This document shows positions 1 to 8,420 of a stretch of 64,000 nt of DNA, in pieces. The notes beneath the pieces were generated by a model. The model had not been told where the DNA came from and did no database searches. It saw nothing but the letters and a program-made list of their open reading frames with translations. Positions within the stretch are counted from its first letter, which is position 1. Every line of letters starts with the position of its first letter. The stretch covers positions 1 through 64,000 of the forward strand of contig NZ_PNFD01000002.1 of assembly GCF_003254645.1 (NCBI RefSeq). The letters run 5' to 3'. This DNA is from Microbacterium suaedae (GTDB taxonomy: Bacteria; Actinomycetota; Actinomycetes; Actinomycetales; Microbacteriaceae). The position numbers and the translations under genes were made by a program.

Positions 1-127
1 GTATGACGTGGATTACGGGGTGTTGTTCGCGGGGTTGGTGATCTCGGTGGTGCCGATCGCGGTGATCTTCTTGCTGGGTCAGCGGTTCTTCGTCGAGGGC
101 ATCGCGACGAGCGGGATGAAGGGCTGA
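1..127 (+). CDS. Carbohydrate ABC transporter permease, C-terminal end (partial)
   Basis: The reading frame starting at base 2 is open from the window edge to a TGA at 125-127. It gives 41 residues: a hydrophobic membrane stretch followed by the short tail QRFFVEGIATSGMKG. MalG-type (binding-protein-dependent) sugar permeases typically end in a tail of this form (Q-R-x-F-V-x-G-x-x-x-G-x-x-K-G), so the assignment rests on that ending. The inner-membrane permease would pair with a second permease, a binding protein and an ATPase lying upstream of the window. The next gene starts 5 bases downstream, consistent with one transcript. Only the end is visible, so the substrate cannot be named. Confidence 0.75.
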   Translation, partial: YDVDYGVLFAGLVISVVPIAVIFLLGQRFFVEGIATSGMKG

Positions 128-132
128 GCCCC

Positions 133-795
133 ATGCGCCGCATCTCCCATTCGATGTACGAGTCGCTGTTCAGCGTCGCTCAGCTCGTCCTGGTGACGAA
201 CGCGCTGCTGCTCGTTATGTGCGCGCCGCTGATCGTGCTGCTCGCCACGACGGATCCGTCGCTGTCGTGGCCGCTTCTCGCGGCCGCGGCGGCGCTCACG
301 GGCCCGGGCATCGCGGGAGCCTTCGCCGCGTTCCGCGCGCACCGGGAGGGGGAGCGGGGCGTCATCCGGCCGTTCTTCCGGGGCGTCGCGCGGAGCTGGG
401 CGCGCGCCCTCGCCGTCAGCGCGATCGTCTCGGCGATCGTCGTCGTCGCCGTCGTCGACCTGTTCGTACTCGTTCCGACGGGGCCCGGAGCGCTCGCGGG
501 CCCCGTGCTCGTCGTGATCGCCGTCATCGCGCTCGCGACGGGCATGGTCGCGATCGCGGCGCTCGTCGAGGCGCCGTCCGCACGGCTGCTCGATGTGCTG
601 CGGGCCTCGGCGGCGACGGCCGTGCGGCGCTGGCCGTTCTCGCTGGCCTCTCTCGCGGTCGCGGCGGCGCAGATCGGCGTGTTCGTGATGGCGCCCGCGC
701 TCGCTGTCGGCATCACGGCTGCGGCGTGCCTCTACGTCGTGTGGGCGGGAGCCCGGTACAGCCTGCAGCCTGTCCTGCGCCCGGCGGCGGCCTGA
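133..795 (+). CDS. DUF624 / YesL-like membrane protein
   Basis: This 220-residue protein is mostly hydrophobic, with about five to six predicted membrane segments, and begins MRRISHSMYESLFSVAQLVL. The start resembles the DUF624 (YesL) family, small integral membrane proteins often encoded directly after sugar ABC permeases, as here with a 5-bp gap. Their biochemical role is not established; the location suggests a link to uptake or use of the transported glycan. A basic loop around residues 70-95 (AFRAHREGERG, then FFRGVARSW) probably faces the cytoplasm. The family assignment is by overall character and context, not by a catalytic motif. Confidence 0.65.
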   Translation: MRRISHSMYESLFSVAQLVLVTNALLLVMCAPLIVLLATTDPSLSWPLLAAAAALTGPGIAGAFAAFRAHREGERGVIRPFFRGVARSWARALAVSAIVSAIVVVAVVDLFVLVPTGPGALAGPVLVVIAVIALATGMVAIAALVEAPSARLLDVLRASAATAVRRWPFSLASLAVAAAQIGVFVMAPALAVGITAAACLYVVWAGARYSLQPVLRPAAA

Positions 796-840
796 CGCCG
801 CGGGGTCCGCGTTCTCGGCGCCCTCTCGCTCGGAAGCGAG

Positions 841-846
841 TAGCGT
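841..846 (+). promoter_or_regulatory. -10 box, leaderless promoter of the flavin reductase gene
   Basis: TAGCGT ends 7 nt before the ATG at 854 and no ribosome-binding site is present, so transcription probably begins at or next to the start codon. Confidence 0.55.
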
Positions 847-853
847 CGAGAGC

Positions 854-1360
854 ATGCAGGAGAATGCACCCACCCTCGCCGACGACTTCAAGACGGTCTT
901 CCGCTACCACCCGCTTGCCGTGACGCTCGTTACGGCGGTGACACCCGATGGTCCGGTCGGGCTGACGGCGTCGAGCGTATCCTCGGTCGCTGTCGACCCG
1001 CCCGCGCTCTCCTTCTCCGTGACGCGCGCGACGGGGACGGCGGGTGCGCTGCTCGGCGCCGACAATCTGCAGGTGCACTTCCTCACGCCGGACCACCTCG
1101 ACACGGCGGGCCAGTTCGCGCGCTCGGGCGGCGAGCGCTTCGTCGACGGGCAGGGGTGGAGCTTCGACCCCGACGGTGCTCCTCGCCTTGCCGGGACCCG
1201 CGCGCGTCTGACCGGCCGGATCATCGACACCGTCGCGGTCGGTGGATCCGTTCTCGTGGTGGCCGAGGTGACGGGTGTCGACGCGGGGGCGCAGGATGAT
1301 CCGCTGCTCTACGTCGACCGGCGCTTCCACCGATTCGATCCCGAGCACGCGGGTCTCTGA
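854..1360 (+). CDS. Flavin reductase family protein (FMN-binding split barrel)
   Basis: The 168-residue product matches the flavin-reductase-like fold. An N-terminal strand region RYHPLAVTLVTAVTPDGPVG is followed by LTASSVSSVAVDPPALSFSV, the T-A-S-S-x-S-V-x-x-x-P-P pattern that binds FMN in HpaC/NtaB-like enzymes. Such proteins reduce FMN or FAD with NAD(P)H and often supply a two-component monooxygenase. No monooxygenase is encoded beside it, so the partner and substrate are unknown. The start is set by a leaderless promoter (TAGCGT 7 nt upstream). The gene converges with the antiporter gene with one base between the stop codons. Confidence 0.85.
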   Translation: MQENAPTLADDFKTVFRYHPLAVTLVTAVTPDGPVGLTASSVSSVAVDPPALSFSVTRATGTAGALLGADNLQVHFLTPDHLDTAGQFARSGGERFVDGQGWSFDPDGAPRLAGTRARLTGRIIDTVAVGGSVLVVAEVTGVDAGAQDDPLLYVDRRFHRFDPEHAGL

Positions 1361-1361
1361 G

Positions 1362-2954
1362 TCAGTCGGAGAGGTCTTCGAGGGATTCCATCGTCTGGTC
1401 CGCGAGGGCGGTGCCGGCGCTGCCATAGAGATGGAAGACGGCGTCGGCGCCATGTGCGATCAGTTCTTCACGGTCGTGGTCGCTGCGGACGACGGCAGCG
1501 ACGGTGCCGGAGAACCCGCTCTCACGGAGCATCTCGAGCGCGTCGAGGTTCGAGGTGTGGAACGGCATAGCGAGGATCGCGATCTTGATCTGATGTGAGC
1601 TCGTCACGCGGTTCCAGAAGTCTGAGTCCGTGGCATCGGCCTGCACGACGTCGAGGTCGGCCTCGCGCAGGCTCTTCACGCGCATCGCGTCGTGTTCGAC
1701 GCCGATCGTCGCGATCCCATGCTCATCCCGCAGACGCACGAACGCGGCGCGTCCCACGCGCCCCATGCCGAGCACGAGAGCCGTCGCGTGCCCGATGTCG
1801 ATCGGGCGATCCTCCGGATGCATGCGCGCCGGGTTCTGTGTGGGCATTCGGGATGCGAGCGCCTCCGCGATGCGCACGCCGCGCGCGTTGAGCAGGGAGG
1901 ACAGCACGAAGCTGATCGCGACGGCGAGGGCGAGAACCGTCACCCAGTCGTCGGTGATGAGGCCGAGAGCAGACCCCGTCACGGCGACGATGAGCCCGAA
2001 CTCCGAGTAGTTCGCCATGACGAGAGAGGTGAGCCACGACGTCCGGTGTCGCATGCCCATCGCCCACAGGAGCCCCACGTACATGAGGGTCTGCAGGGGA
2101 AGCAGGAGCAGCACGAGTCCTGCCATCCCGACGTGCTCCATCGTGGGCACGCCACCGAGCCCGATGTCCAGGAAGAACGCGATGAGCAGAAGCTCCTTCA
2201 CGCTCAGCAAGCGGTGAGACAGGCCGCTCGCACCGTGGTGGCTTGCGAGGAGCACCCCGATGATGAGCGCGCCGAGATCGCCCTTGAGGCCGACCGCCTC
2301 GAACAGGGCGTATCCCGGGACGAGCGCGAGGACGATGCCGTAGAGCACCTCGAGATCGGGCGAGTCGATGAGATCCCAGACGCGCCGGAACACCCAGGCG
2401 GCGGGAATCAGGCCGACGAGAGCGAGCGCCCAGGGCGAGGGCATCTCGCCCTTCGCGATCGTGAGGAACGCGACGGCGGCGATGTCCTGCATGACGAGCA
2501 CGCCGATCGCGATGCGGCCGTAGGTCGCGGTGACGTCGGAACGATCGTCGAGAACCTTGACGACGAACACGGTCGACGAGAACGACAGTCCGAATCCGAG
2601 AAGCGCCCAGGTGCCGAGGTCCGTGCCGTCCAGGAGGCCGACCCCGAGAGTCGCGAGGAACGCGAAGAGGCCGATGCCGAGCGCCGTCGACACGAGCATG
2701 TGCGTGCCGTTGGTCAGCCAGATCTCCTTGCGTATGAGGGTGCGCACATCGAGCTTGAGCCCGATGCCGAACAGCAGGAGCGTGACGCCGAGACTCGCTG
2801 CCTCCTCGACGAGAGGGAGATCGTCGATGCCGCTCGCGCCGAGCGCGAAGCCGGCGGCGAGGAAGCCGACGAGTGGGGGAAGGCGCAGCAGGACAGCACC
2901 GAAGCCGAGCGCGAAGGCGACGGCCAGGTAGATAGCGGCCGTCATCGTGAACAT
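1362..2954 (-). CDS. CPA2-type cation:proton antiporter with C-terminal TrkA-N (RCK) domain
   Basis: The protein has 530 residues. Residues 1 to about 375 are hydrophobic with roughly 12 membrane spans and carry family-type stretches such as LLLFGIGLKLDVRTL and GDLGALIIGVLLASHHG. From about residue 385 there is a nucleotide-binding Rossmann segment (ALVLGMGRVGRAAFVRL) typical of KefB/RosB-like antiporters. These proteins exchange K+ or Na+ for protons across the membrane, gated by NAD(H) or a similar ligand at the TrkA-N domain. The ATG is preceded at 6 nt by TAGAAT on the minus strand (2961-2966) and no ribosome-binding site is visible. The ion cannot be deduced from sequence alone. Confidence 0.88.
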   Translation of the reverse strand: MFTMTAAIYLAVAFALGFGAVLLRLPPLVGFLAAGFALGASGIDDLPLVEEAASLGVTLLLFGIGLKLDVRTLIRKEIWLTNGTHMLVSTALGIGLFAFLATLGVGLLDGTDLGTWALLGFGLSFSSTVFVVKVLDDRSDVTATYGRIAIGVLVMQDIAAVAFLTIAKGEMPSPWALALVGLIPAAWVFRRVWDLIDSPDLEVLYGIVLALVPGYALFEAVGLKGDLGALIIGVLLASHHGASGLSHRLLSVKELLLIAFFLDIGLGGVPTMEHVGMAGLVLLLLPLQTLMYVGLLWAMGMRHRTSWLTSLVMANYSEFGLIVAVTGSALGLITDDWVTVLALAVAISFVLSSLLNARGVRIAEALASRMPTQNPARMHPEDRPIDIGHATALVLGMGRVGRAAFVRLRDEHGIATIGVEHDAMRVKSLREADLDVVQADATDSDFWNRVTSSHQIKIAILAMPFHTSNLDALEMLRESGFSGTVAAVVRSDHDREELIAHGADAVFHLYGSAGTALADQTMESLEDLSD

Positions 2955-2960
2955 ATGCGG

Positions 2961-2966
2961 ATTCTA
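2961..2966 (-). promoter_or_regulatory. -10 box, leaderless promoter of the antiporter gene
   Basis: On the minus strand TAGAAT ends 6 nt before the ATG at 2954. It is divergent from the pepN promoter about 40 bp away, so the two genes share one short control region. Confidence 0.6.
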
Positions 2967-3002
2967 TGACAGCGGGCGGGCGGGGAGCACGCGTGTTCTC
3001 CA

Positions 3003-3008
3003 TACGAT
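3003..3008 (+). promoter_or_regulatory. -10 box, leaderless promoter of pepN
   Basis: TACGAT, then six G residues, then ATG at 3015. The spacing fits a leaderless transcript. The G run could mimic a Shine-Dalgarno site but directly abuts the ATG, too close to work as one. Confidence 0.55.
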
Positions 3009-3014
3009 GGGGGG

Positions 3015-5522
3015 ATGAGCGCACATCTCGCAGCCAATCTCTCCCGCGAGGAGACGGCCTCTCGTTCCGCCGCGATCCGGCCTGACGGCGTCCGCGTCGA
3101 GCTGGACGTCTCGGGCGCTCGCGCGCCGGAGAACACCGGCTTCCTCACGACGACCACCCTCCGATTCGGAGCGACGAGAGATTCGACCTGGATCGACTTC
3201 CTCGGCGAGGACGTGCACAGGGTCGTCGTCAACGGCGTCGATCATCCTGTGATCTGGGACGGAGCGCGCATCACGGTCTCCGGCCTGTCGGAGGCGAACG
3301 AGGTGCGCATCGAGGCGACGGGCGCTTACAGCCGCTCGGGCGAGGGCCTGCATCGTTTCGTCGATCCGGTTGACGGCGAGACGTATCTCTACACGCAGTA
3401 CGAACCCGCCGACTCCCGTCGCGTCATGGCCTGCTTCGAGCAACCCGACATGAAGGCGGCCTACACCTTCGTCGTGACGGCCCCGGCCGGGTGGCATGTG
3501 CTCTCGAATCAGCGCTCCGTGCTCACGACCGGCGGTGGCCAGGCGCAGACCGTCGAGTTCGCGCCGACGCTGCCGATCTCGTCGTACATCACGGCGATTG
3601 CGGCCGGCCCGTATCACCGCGTCGCATCTGAGTGGAGCGGTGGCGGCCAGAGGATCGAGCTCGGCGCATTCTGCCGCGCATCGCTCGCCGAACACCTCGA
3701 CAGCGACGAGATCTTCGAGGTCACTCGTCAGGGGCTCGATTTCTTCTCCGAGGCTTTCGCGGTGCCGTATCCGTGGGGCAAGTACGATCAGATCTTCGTT
3801 CCCGAGTACAACCTCGGCGCGATGGAGAACCCCGGGCTGGTGACGTTCACCGAGAGCTACGTCTTCCGCGGGGCGTCGACCGATGCGCAGCATGAGGCTC
3901 GCGCGAACACGATCCTGCACGAGATGGCCCATATGTGGTTCGGCGACCTCGTCACGATGACGTGGTGGGATGATCTCTGGCTGAAGGAATCTTTCGCCGA
4001 CTACATGGGCTCCCACGCGTCGGTCGCCGCGACGAGGTTCTCCGATGCGTGGGCATCCTTCGCGAACCGCCGCAAGGCTTGGGCCTATGAGCAGGATCAG
4101 CTGCCGACGACGCACCCGATCGTCGCCGACATCCCCGATCTCGAGGCCGCGAAGCTGAACTTCGACGGGATCACCTACGCGAAGGGCGCGTCCGTCCTCA
4201 AGCAGCTCGTTGCGTTCGTCGGCGAAGAATCGTTCTTCGAAGGCGCACGGGCGTACTTCCGCGATCACGCATACGGCAACACGACTCTCGACGACCTGCT
4301 GCGTGCCCTCGAGTCGGCGTCGGGTCGCGATATGCGCGCCTGGTCGGCGGCGTGGCTCGAGACGACGGGCGTCTCGCTGCTGAGCCTGGAGCGCACCGAC
4401 GACGGCGTCGTCCTGGAGCAGACGGATCCGCGGCCGCACCGACTGCGCCTGGGCCTGTACGCCTGGCGTGACGGTGCTCTGGTGCGCGGCGACAGCGTTG
4501 ATCTCGACATCGTCGATGAGCGCACGCCGGTTGATCTCCCGCTTCTGGACGGCGAGGAGGCGGCCCTCGTCCTCATCAACGACGGAGACCTCACCTACGC
4601 GAAGGCGCGCCTCGACGCGCGCTCGCTTCGCGCCGTCGAGCGGGGCCTGTCGTCGATCGACGACGCGCTCGCTCGGGGACTCGTCTGGTCGGCGCTGTGG
4701 AACGCGACGCGCGACGGCGAGCTGGCAGCGTTGCGCTACCTCGAGATCGTGCGCCGCCATGCGCCGGCGGAGACGAACGTCGGACTCCTCGCGGGCACAC
4801 TCGGGAACGCCGCGCACGCGGTCGAGCACTTCGTCGCTCGGGAATCGCGCGACGATGCCCGGGCGATGTGGCTCGAGACGAGCTGGGAAGGCCTAGAGGC
4901 AGCAGCCCCGGGAAGCGACGCGCAGCTCGCGTGGGCGCGGGCGGTCGGGCGTGCGGCATCGTACGCGGTCGGGCGTGCCGAGGAGTTCAGGAGGATCCTC
5001 GCGGGGGAGGACGCGGGGCCGGAGGGTCTGCCCCTCGACGCGGATCTGCGCTGGATCTGGACGCAGGCGCTTGCTTCGACGGGCTACGCGGACGAGGGAA
5101 CGATCCGAGCCGAGCTCGCGCGCGACGACACGATGTCGGGCCGTACAGCGTCGATCGAGGCCCTCGCCTCGCGGCCGGACGCCAAGGCGCGCGCTGCTGC
5201 ATGGGAGGCCGCCTGGACCGATGCGAGCCTCACGAACGACCATCTGGGGGCGACGATCTCGGGGTTCCGCGCCGGCGGGCGGCGTGATCTCATCGCGCCG
5301 TTCGACGAGAGGTACTTCGCCGCAATCGGGGACGCGTGGAAGACGCGCTCCATCGAGATCGCTCGGCGGCTCGTACGCGGATTGTTCCCCCAGACCGACT
5401 CGCTCGATCTTGTGGATGCGTGGCTCGAGGACAATGCGGACGCGCCAGGTTCCCTGCGCCGACTCGTGATCGAGCAGCGCGACCATCTCGCGCGCGATCT
5501 GCACGTGCGCTCGCTGCAGTAG
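3015..5522 (+). CDS. pepN: Aminopeptidase N (M1 family zinc metallopeptidase)
   Basis: The 835-residue product is a full-length M1 aminopeptidase of the actinobacterial type. The exopeptidase recognition motif GAMEN is at residues 268-272. The zinc site HEMAH is at 302-306, with the third ligand Glu at 325 in LWLKESFADY, giving the canonical HExxH-x18-E arrangement. The N-terminal beta domain includes TYLYTQYEPADSRR and FEQPDMKAAY, and the long helical C-terminal domain is complete. It removes N-terminal amino acids from cytosolic peptides. The gene is monocistronic: divergent to the antiporter gene and closed by a strong terminator at 5531-5562. Confidence 0.95.
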   Translation: MSAHLAANLSREETASRSAAIRPDGVRVELDVSGARAPENTGFLTTTTLRFGATRDSTWIDFLGEDVHRVVVNGVDHPVIWDGARITVSGLSEANEVRIEATGAYSRSGEGLHRFVDPVDGETYLYTQYEPADSRRVMACFEQPDMKAAYTFVVTAPAGWHVLSNQRSVLTTGGGQAQTVEFAPTLPISSYITAIAAGPYHRVASEWSGGGQRIELGAFCRASLAEHLDSDEIFEVTRQGLDFFSEAFAVPYPWGKYDQIFVPEYNLGAMENPGLVTFTESYVFRGASTDAQHEARANTILHEMAHMWFGDLVTMTWWDDLWLKESFADYMGSHASVAATRFSDAWASFANRRKAWAYEQDQLPTTHPIVADIPDLEAAKLNFDGITYAKGASVLKQLVAFVGEESFFEGARAYFRDHAYGNTTLDDLLRALESASGRDMRAWSAAWLETTGVSLLSLERTDDGVVLEQTDPRPHRLRLGLYAWRDGALVRGDSVDLDIVDERTPVDLPLLDGEEAALVLINDGDLTYAKARLDARSLRAVERGLSSIDDALARGLVWSALWNATRDGELAALRYLEIVRRHAPAETNVGLLAGTLGNAAHAVEHFVARESRDDARAMWLETSWEGLEAAAPGSDAQLAWARAVGRAASYAVGRAEEFRRILAGEDAGPEGLPLDADLRWIWTQALASTGYADEGTIRAELARDDTMSGRTASIEALASRPDAKARAAAWEAAWTDASLTNDHLGATISGFRAGGRRDLIAPFDERYFAAIGDAWKTRSIEIARRLVRGLFPQTDSLDLVDAWLEDNADAPGSLRRLVIEQRDHLARDLHVRSLQ

Positions 5523-5530
5523 CGAACCTG

Positions 5531-5562
5531 CGCAGGGCGGAGCCCGGTGGCCCCGCCCTGCG
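5531..5562. terminator. Bidirectional hairpin terminator between pepN and the oxidoreductase gene
   Basis: CGCAGGGCGG (5531-5540) pairs perfectly with CCGCCCTGCG (5553-5562) around a 12-nt loop. It lies 8 bases after the pepN stop codon and 5 bases from the stop codon of the opposing gene. There is no U-tract, as is common in high-GC actinobacteria. Confidence 0.65.
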
Positions 5563-5567
5563 TGCGA

Positions 5568-6578
5568 TCAGATGCGGACGAGCATCTTGCCGGTGTTCGC
5601 GCCGCGCATCATGTCGAGGAACGCGTCGACGGAGTTTTCGATCCCGTCGACGATCGTCTCGTCGTATGCGATGCGCCCCTCGGACAGCCACGCGCCCATC
5701 CGCTCCTGGAACTCAGGAGCGGCCGAGAGGTGATTGCCGATCGTGAAGCCCTCGAGGCGCAGTCCGCGCGTGACGATGTTCGCGAGGTTGTCGGGCCCGG
5801 GAACGGGCCCTCCGGAGTTGTACGAGGCGATCGCGCCGCACAGCGCGGCCCGTCCACCGTCCTCGAACGCGTCGAGGGCCGCCTCGAGGTGATCCCCTCC
5901 GACGTTGTCGAAGTAGACGTCGATGCCCTCCGGGGCGGCGTTCGCGAGCTGTTCGCGGACGGGGGCGGCCTTGTAGTCGAAGGCTGCGTCGTAGCCGTAC
6001 TTCGACGTGAGCAGCTCGACCTTCTCCGGGCTGCCGGCCGAGCCGATGACGCGCTTCGCCCCGAGGAGGCGTGCAATCTGTCCCGCGGCAGTGCCGACGG
6101 CGCCTGCGGCGCCCGAGATGAACACCGTGTCGCCCTCCTTCATCTCGGCGATACGGGTGAGGCCGACGTAGGCGGTGAGGGCCGTCATGCCGAGCACATG
6201 CAGGCGCAGCGAGAGGGAGACGCCCGGCAGATCCGGAACCACGCGGAACTCCGACGCGTCCGCCTGCGCGACGTCGCGCCAGCCGAGCTGATGCACGACG
6301 ACGCTGCCGACGGGCACGTCGGCAGCGGCCGAGGCGACAACGCGGCCGACCGCGCCGCCCGTCATGGTCTCGCCGAGTGCGTACGGCGCGACGTAGCTGC
6401 GGGCGTCATTCATCCGTCCGCGCATATACGGGTCGACGGAGACGAATGCGTTCTCGACGCGCACCTCGCCAGGAGCGGGGTCTTCGTAGCTCACCTGGAC
6501 TGTGCGGAAGTCGTCATGCGTGGGCCACCCCTGTGGGCGGGAGACGAGCTGGATCTGGGTGCTGATAGCGGAGGTCAT
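5568..6578 (-). CDS. NADP-dependent medium-chain oxidoreductase (CurA/leukotriene B4 dehydrogenase-like)
   Basis: The product has 336 residues and lacks the zinc ligands of alcohol dehydrogenases. Typical features are YMRGRMNDARSY near residue 52 and the nucleotide-binding stretch VFISGAAGAVGTAAGQIARL, then AKRVIGSAGS, followed by YFDNVGGDHLEAAL. This is the zinc-independent MDR subgroup that reduces activated double bonds of enones and aldehydes with NADPH. A ribosome-binding site AAGGAG lies 12 nt before the ATG. The upstream DUF1304 gene is in the same direction 39 bp away, so both are probably transcribed from the TetR-controlled promoter near 7017-7040. Confidence 0.88.
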   Translation of the reverse strand: MTSAISTQIQLVSRPQGWPTHDDFRTVQVSYEDPAPGEVRVENAFVSVDPYMRGRMNDARSYVAPYALGETMTGGAVGRVVASAAADVPVGSVVVHQLGWRDVAQADASEFRVVPDLPGVSLSLRLHVLGMTALTAYVGLTRIAEMKEGDTVFISGAAGAVGTAAGQIARLLGAKRVIGSAGSPEKVELLTSKYGYDAAFDYKAAPVREQLANAAPEGIDVYFDNVGGDHLEAALDAFEDGGRAALCGAIASYNSGGPVPGPDNLANIVTRGLRLEGFTIGNHLSAAPEFQERMGAWLSEGRIAYDETIVDGIENSVDAFLDMMRGANTGKMLVRI

Positions 6579-6617
6579 CGTTCGGTGTTTCTCCTTGCGG
6601 GTCGGGGGAGGTGCGGA

Positions 6618-7004
6618 TCAGAGGCTGAGGCCGACGGAGAGCGCGATCACCGCGAGGGCCGGGACGACGCCCTGCTTCAGCGCGGCTGCGGTCTTGTCGG
6701 GGCTCGAGATGAGGAGGACGAGGCTCGCGGCGAGCATCGATCCCGTGCCGGCGAATACCAGCGTCGCACCGATGACGGCGTGACCGACGGCGAAGAGGAC
6801 GACGCCGATCGTGGTCAGTACCGCGAGGAACAGGTTGTAGAAGCCCTGGTTGAAGGCAAGTGTCTTCTGCGCCTCGGCCTCCTCACGTGTCTGGCCGAAC
6901 GTTGCGAGAGCGCGCGGGCTCGTCCAGGCGATCGACTCCAAGAAGAAGATGTAGACGTGCACGAGCGACGCGAGGGCGGCGAGCGTCAGGCCGATGATGA
7001 TCAC
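6618..7004 (-). CDS. DUF1304 family membrane protein
   Basis: This 128-residue protein begins at a GTG preceded by AAGGGA. It has four hydrophobic segments with the family-like stretches HVYIFFLESIAW and TLAFNQGFYNLFLA. DUF1304 proteins are small integral membrane proteins of unknown function that frequently accompany TetR regulators and oxidoreductases. A longer open frame continues upstream, but it runs through the operator and the divergent TetR gene and is not credible. Its place between a TetR gene and an MDR reductase suggests a role in response to a small reactive or hydrophobic compound; this is inference. Confidence 0.82.
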   Translation of the reverse strand: MIIIGLTLAALASLVHVYIFFLESIAWTSPRALATFGQTREEAEAQKTLAFNQGFYNLFLAVLTTIGVVLFAVGHAVIGATLVFAGTGSMLAASLVLLISSPDKTAAALKQGVVPALAVIALSVGLSL

Positions 7005-7016
7005 GAGTTCCCTTTC

Positions 7017-7032
7017 TGTAATGTTCGTTACA
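7017..7032. promoter_or_regulatory. Putative TetR operator between the DUF1304 gene and tetR
   Basis: TGTAATGTTCGTTACA is an imperfect palindrome with outer arms TGTAA/TTACA. It sits 13 bp from the DUF1304 start and 33 bp from the tetR start and adjoins TATAAC (7034-7039), a possible -10 box for tetR. The 16-bp size and divergent position are typical of an autoregulating TetR-family repressor. Confidence 0.6.
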
Positions 7033-7064
7033 CTATAACCAGACAGCAGCGAGACGAGGGCGGT

Positions 7065-7643
7065 ATGGGGCGGAATCCAAGATTCGATCGCGCGGAAGTG
7101 GCACGGGCCGCACGTACGGTGTTCTGGCGTCAGGGATATGAAGGTGCCGCGGTGCCCGCTCTCGAGGAGGCCACGGGGCTCGGTCGATCGAGTCTGTACC
7201 ACGCATTCGGATCCAAGCGCGGACTCTTCGACGCGGCTGTCGACAGCTATCTCGAAGAGGTCGTGCGCCCTCGGCTGCGAACGATGCAGGCGTCTTCTGT
7301 GCAGCCCGAGGCGGCGCATGCCTATCTCGCAGGGCTGCGCGATGCGCTCCGCGACGGAGGGACGCTGCCCGCCACGAGCGGCTGTCTGCTCATCAACTCG
7401 GCCGCGGCGCCGATCGGAGAGGACGAGGCTGTGGCCGCGACGATCACCGCGTACCGTGCGGAGCTGCGAGGCGCGCTCGCGACGGGAGTCGCGGCGCGCC
7501 ACCCGGGGCGCGACGAAGGGGAGTGCGCGCGCCTCGCGGACGCCCTGACGGGGCTCGTGATCGCCGCGCTCGCGACCGTTCGCGTGGATGCGGAGGCCGC
7601 CGCGCGCACGCTGGACACCGCGATCGATCTGCTCGAGGGATGA
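7065..7643 (+). CDS. TetR/AcrR family transcriptional repressor
   Basis: The 192-residue protein starts at ATG 7065, preceded by GAGGG. The N-terminal helix-turn-helix is clear: an R-x-F-x-W-R-Q-G-Y segment near residues 15-28, then LEEATGLGRSSLYHAFGSKR, the class signature. The C-terminal ligand domain contains SGCLLINSAA and resembles the TetR_C group found with quinone- or electrophile-responsive regulators. The gene is divergent to the DUF1304/oxidoreductase operon and a palindrome lies between them, so it probably represses that operon and itself until a ligand binds. Confidence 0.88.
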   Translation: MGRNPRFDRAEVARAARTVFWRQGYEGAAVPALEEATGLGRSSLYHAFGSKRGLFDAAVDSYLEEVVRPRLRTMQASSVQPEAAHAYLAGLRDALRDGGTLPATSGCLLINSAAAPIGEDEAVAATITAYRAELRGALATGVAARHPGRDEGECARLADALTGLVIAALATVRVDAEAAARTLDTAIDLLEG

Positions 7644-7647
7644 CGTA

Positions 7648-7680
7648 CCAGCCGCCGCGCGGACGCGGACGGCGGTCTGG
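7648..7680. terminator. Hairpin between two convergent tetR genes
   Basis: CCAGCCGCCG (7648-7657) pairs with CGGCGGTCTGG (7670-7680), with one bulged base, around a 12-nt loop. It fills the 37-bp gap between the two stop codons. Confidence 0.45.
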
Positions 7681-8280
7681 TCAGTTCTCCGGTGTCGGCC
7701 ACCAGCGCGGCATGTTCACGAAGATTCGCTCGGCGAAAGCATCGGCGTCGTCGCTGTCGATGCTCGCCCAGAGTTCGATCGCGCTCACGACGCCGCCGGC
7801 GGCGTAGGCGGCGGCGACATCGGTGTCCTGCGGGACATCGACGCCGCTGTCGCGGACCACGGACAGTGCGGAGGTGGCTCGTCGCAGGAAGTGATCGCGG
7901 AGACGTTTGCGGAAGCCGAGAGAGACCGGGGAATCGAGGAGCGCGCGAACCGCTCGCCGATCGCGGGCGACCGCGCGAAGCACCGAGATGATCGCCTCGT
8001 GATAGGCGCGGCCGATGATCTCCGGGGGTTCACCGTGGCGGGGCGACGCCGCGGCCGCCTCATCGATCATCGATGCGTACACGTCGACGGCGAGCGCGCC
8101 GACGCTGTCATAGTGCCCGTAGAAGGTCGTGCGGTGTACGCCGGCTTCGCGGCACAGCTCTGCGACGCCGATGCTCGAGAGGTCTTCGCGCGCGAGCATG
8201 CGCACGAGGGCCTCGCCGAGACGCTGACGGCTGCGGACAGCCCGCGGGTCATCTGACGAGGGGTCGGGGGAGGTCGCCAT
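7681..8280 (-). CDS. TetR family transcriptional regulator
   Basis: The product has 199 residues from the chosen ATG at 8280. The DNA-binding part reads LSSIGVAELCREAGVHRTTF then YGHYDSVG, a standard TetR helix-turn-helix near residues 35-60. The C-terminal part (ALLDSPVSLGFRKRL, AAYAAGGVVSAIELW) fits the TetR_C group of general regulators. An in-frame GTG at 8337 would add 19 residues. I prefer 8280 because CAGACT (plus-strand 8287-8292) lies exactly 6 nt upstream, the leaderless arrangement seen throughout the window. No target gene can be identified: the divergent neighbour is ftsE, an essential gene with its own promoter. Confidence 0.82.
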   Translation of the reverse strand: MATSPDPSSDDPRAVRSRQRLGEALVRMLAREDLSSIGVAELCREAGVHRTTFYGHYDSVGALAVDVYASMIDEAAAASPRHGEPPEIIGRAYHEAIISVLRAVARDRRAVRALLDSPVSLGFRKRLRDHFLRRATSALSVVRDSGVDVPQDTDVAAAYAAGGVVSAIELWASIDSDDADAFAERIFVNMPRWWPTPEN

Positions 8281-8420
8281 GCAGTAAGTCTGCCGCAGAT
8301 CGCGCTTCTCGTGCACCCGTCTTCGTGCGTCGCTCACCGCGAACTGTCAGGCACATCGGCGGTGGCGCGCCCGTGTCGGTTCCCTCGTCGGCAACACGCA
8401 ACACGTACTCTCGTGAGGTC

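Noticed and set aside
8338..8420. A prfB (release factor 2) gene or its frameshift site before ftsE, as in many actinobacteria
   Set aside because: The region is only 83 bp and the divergent neighbour is a tetR gene; there is no release-factor sequence.
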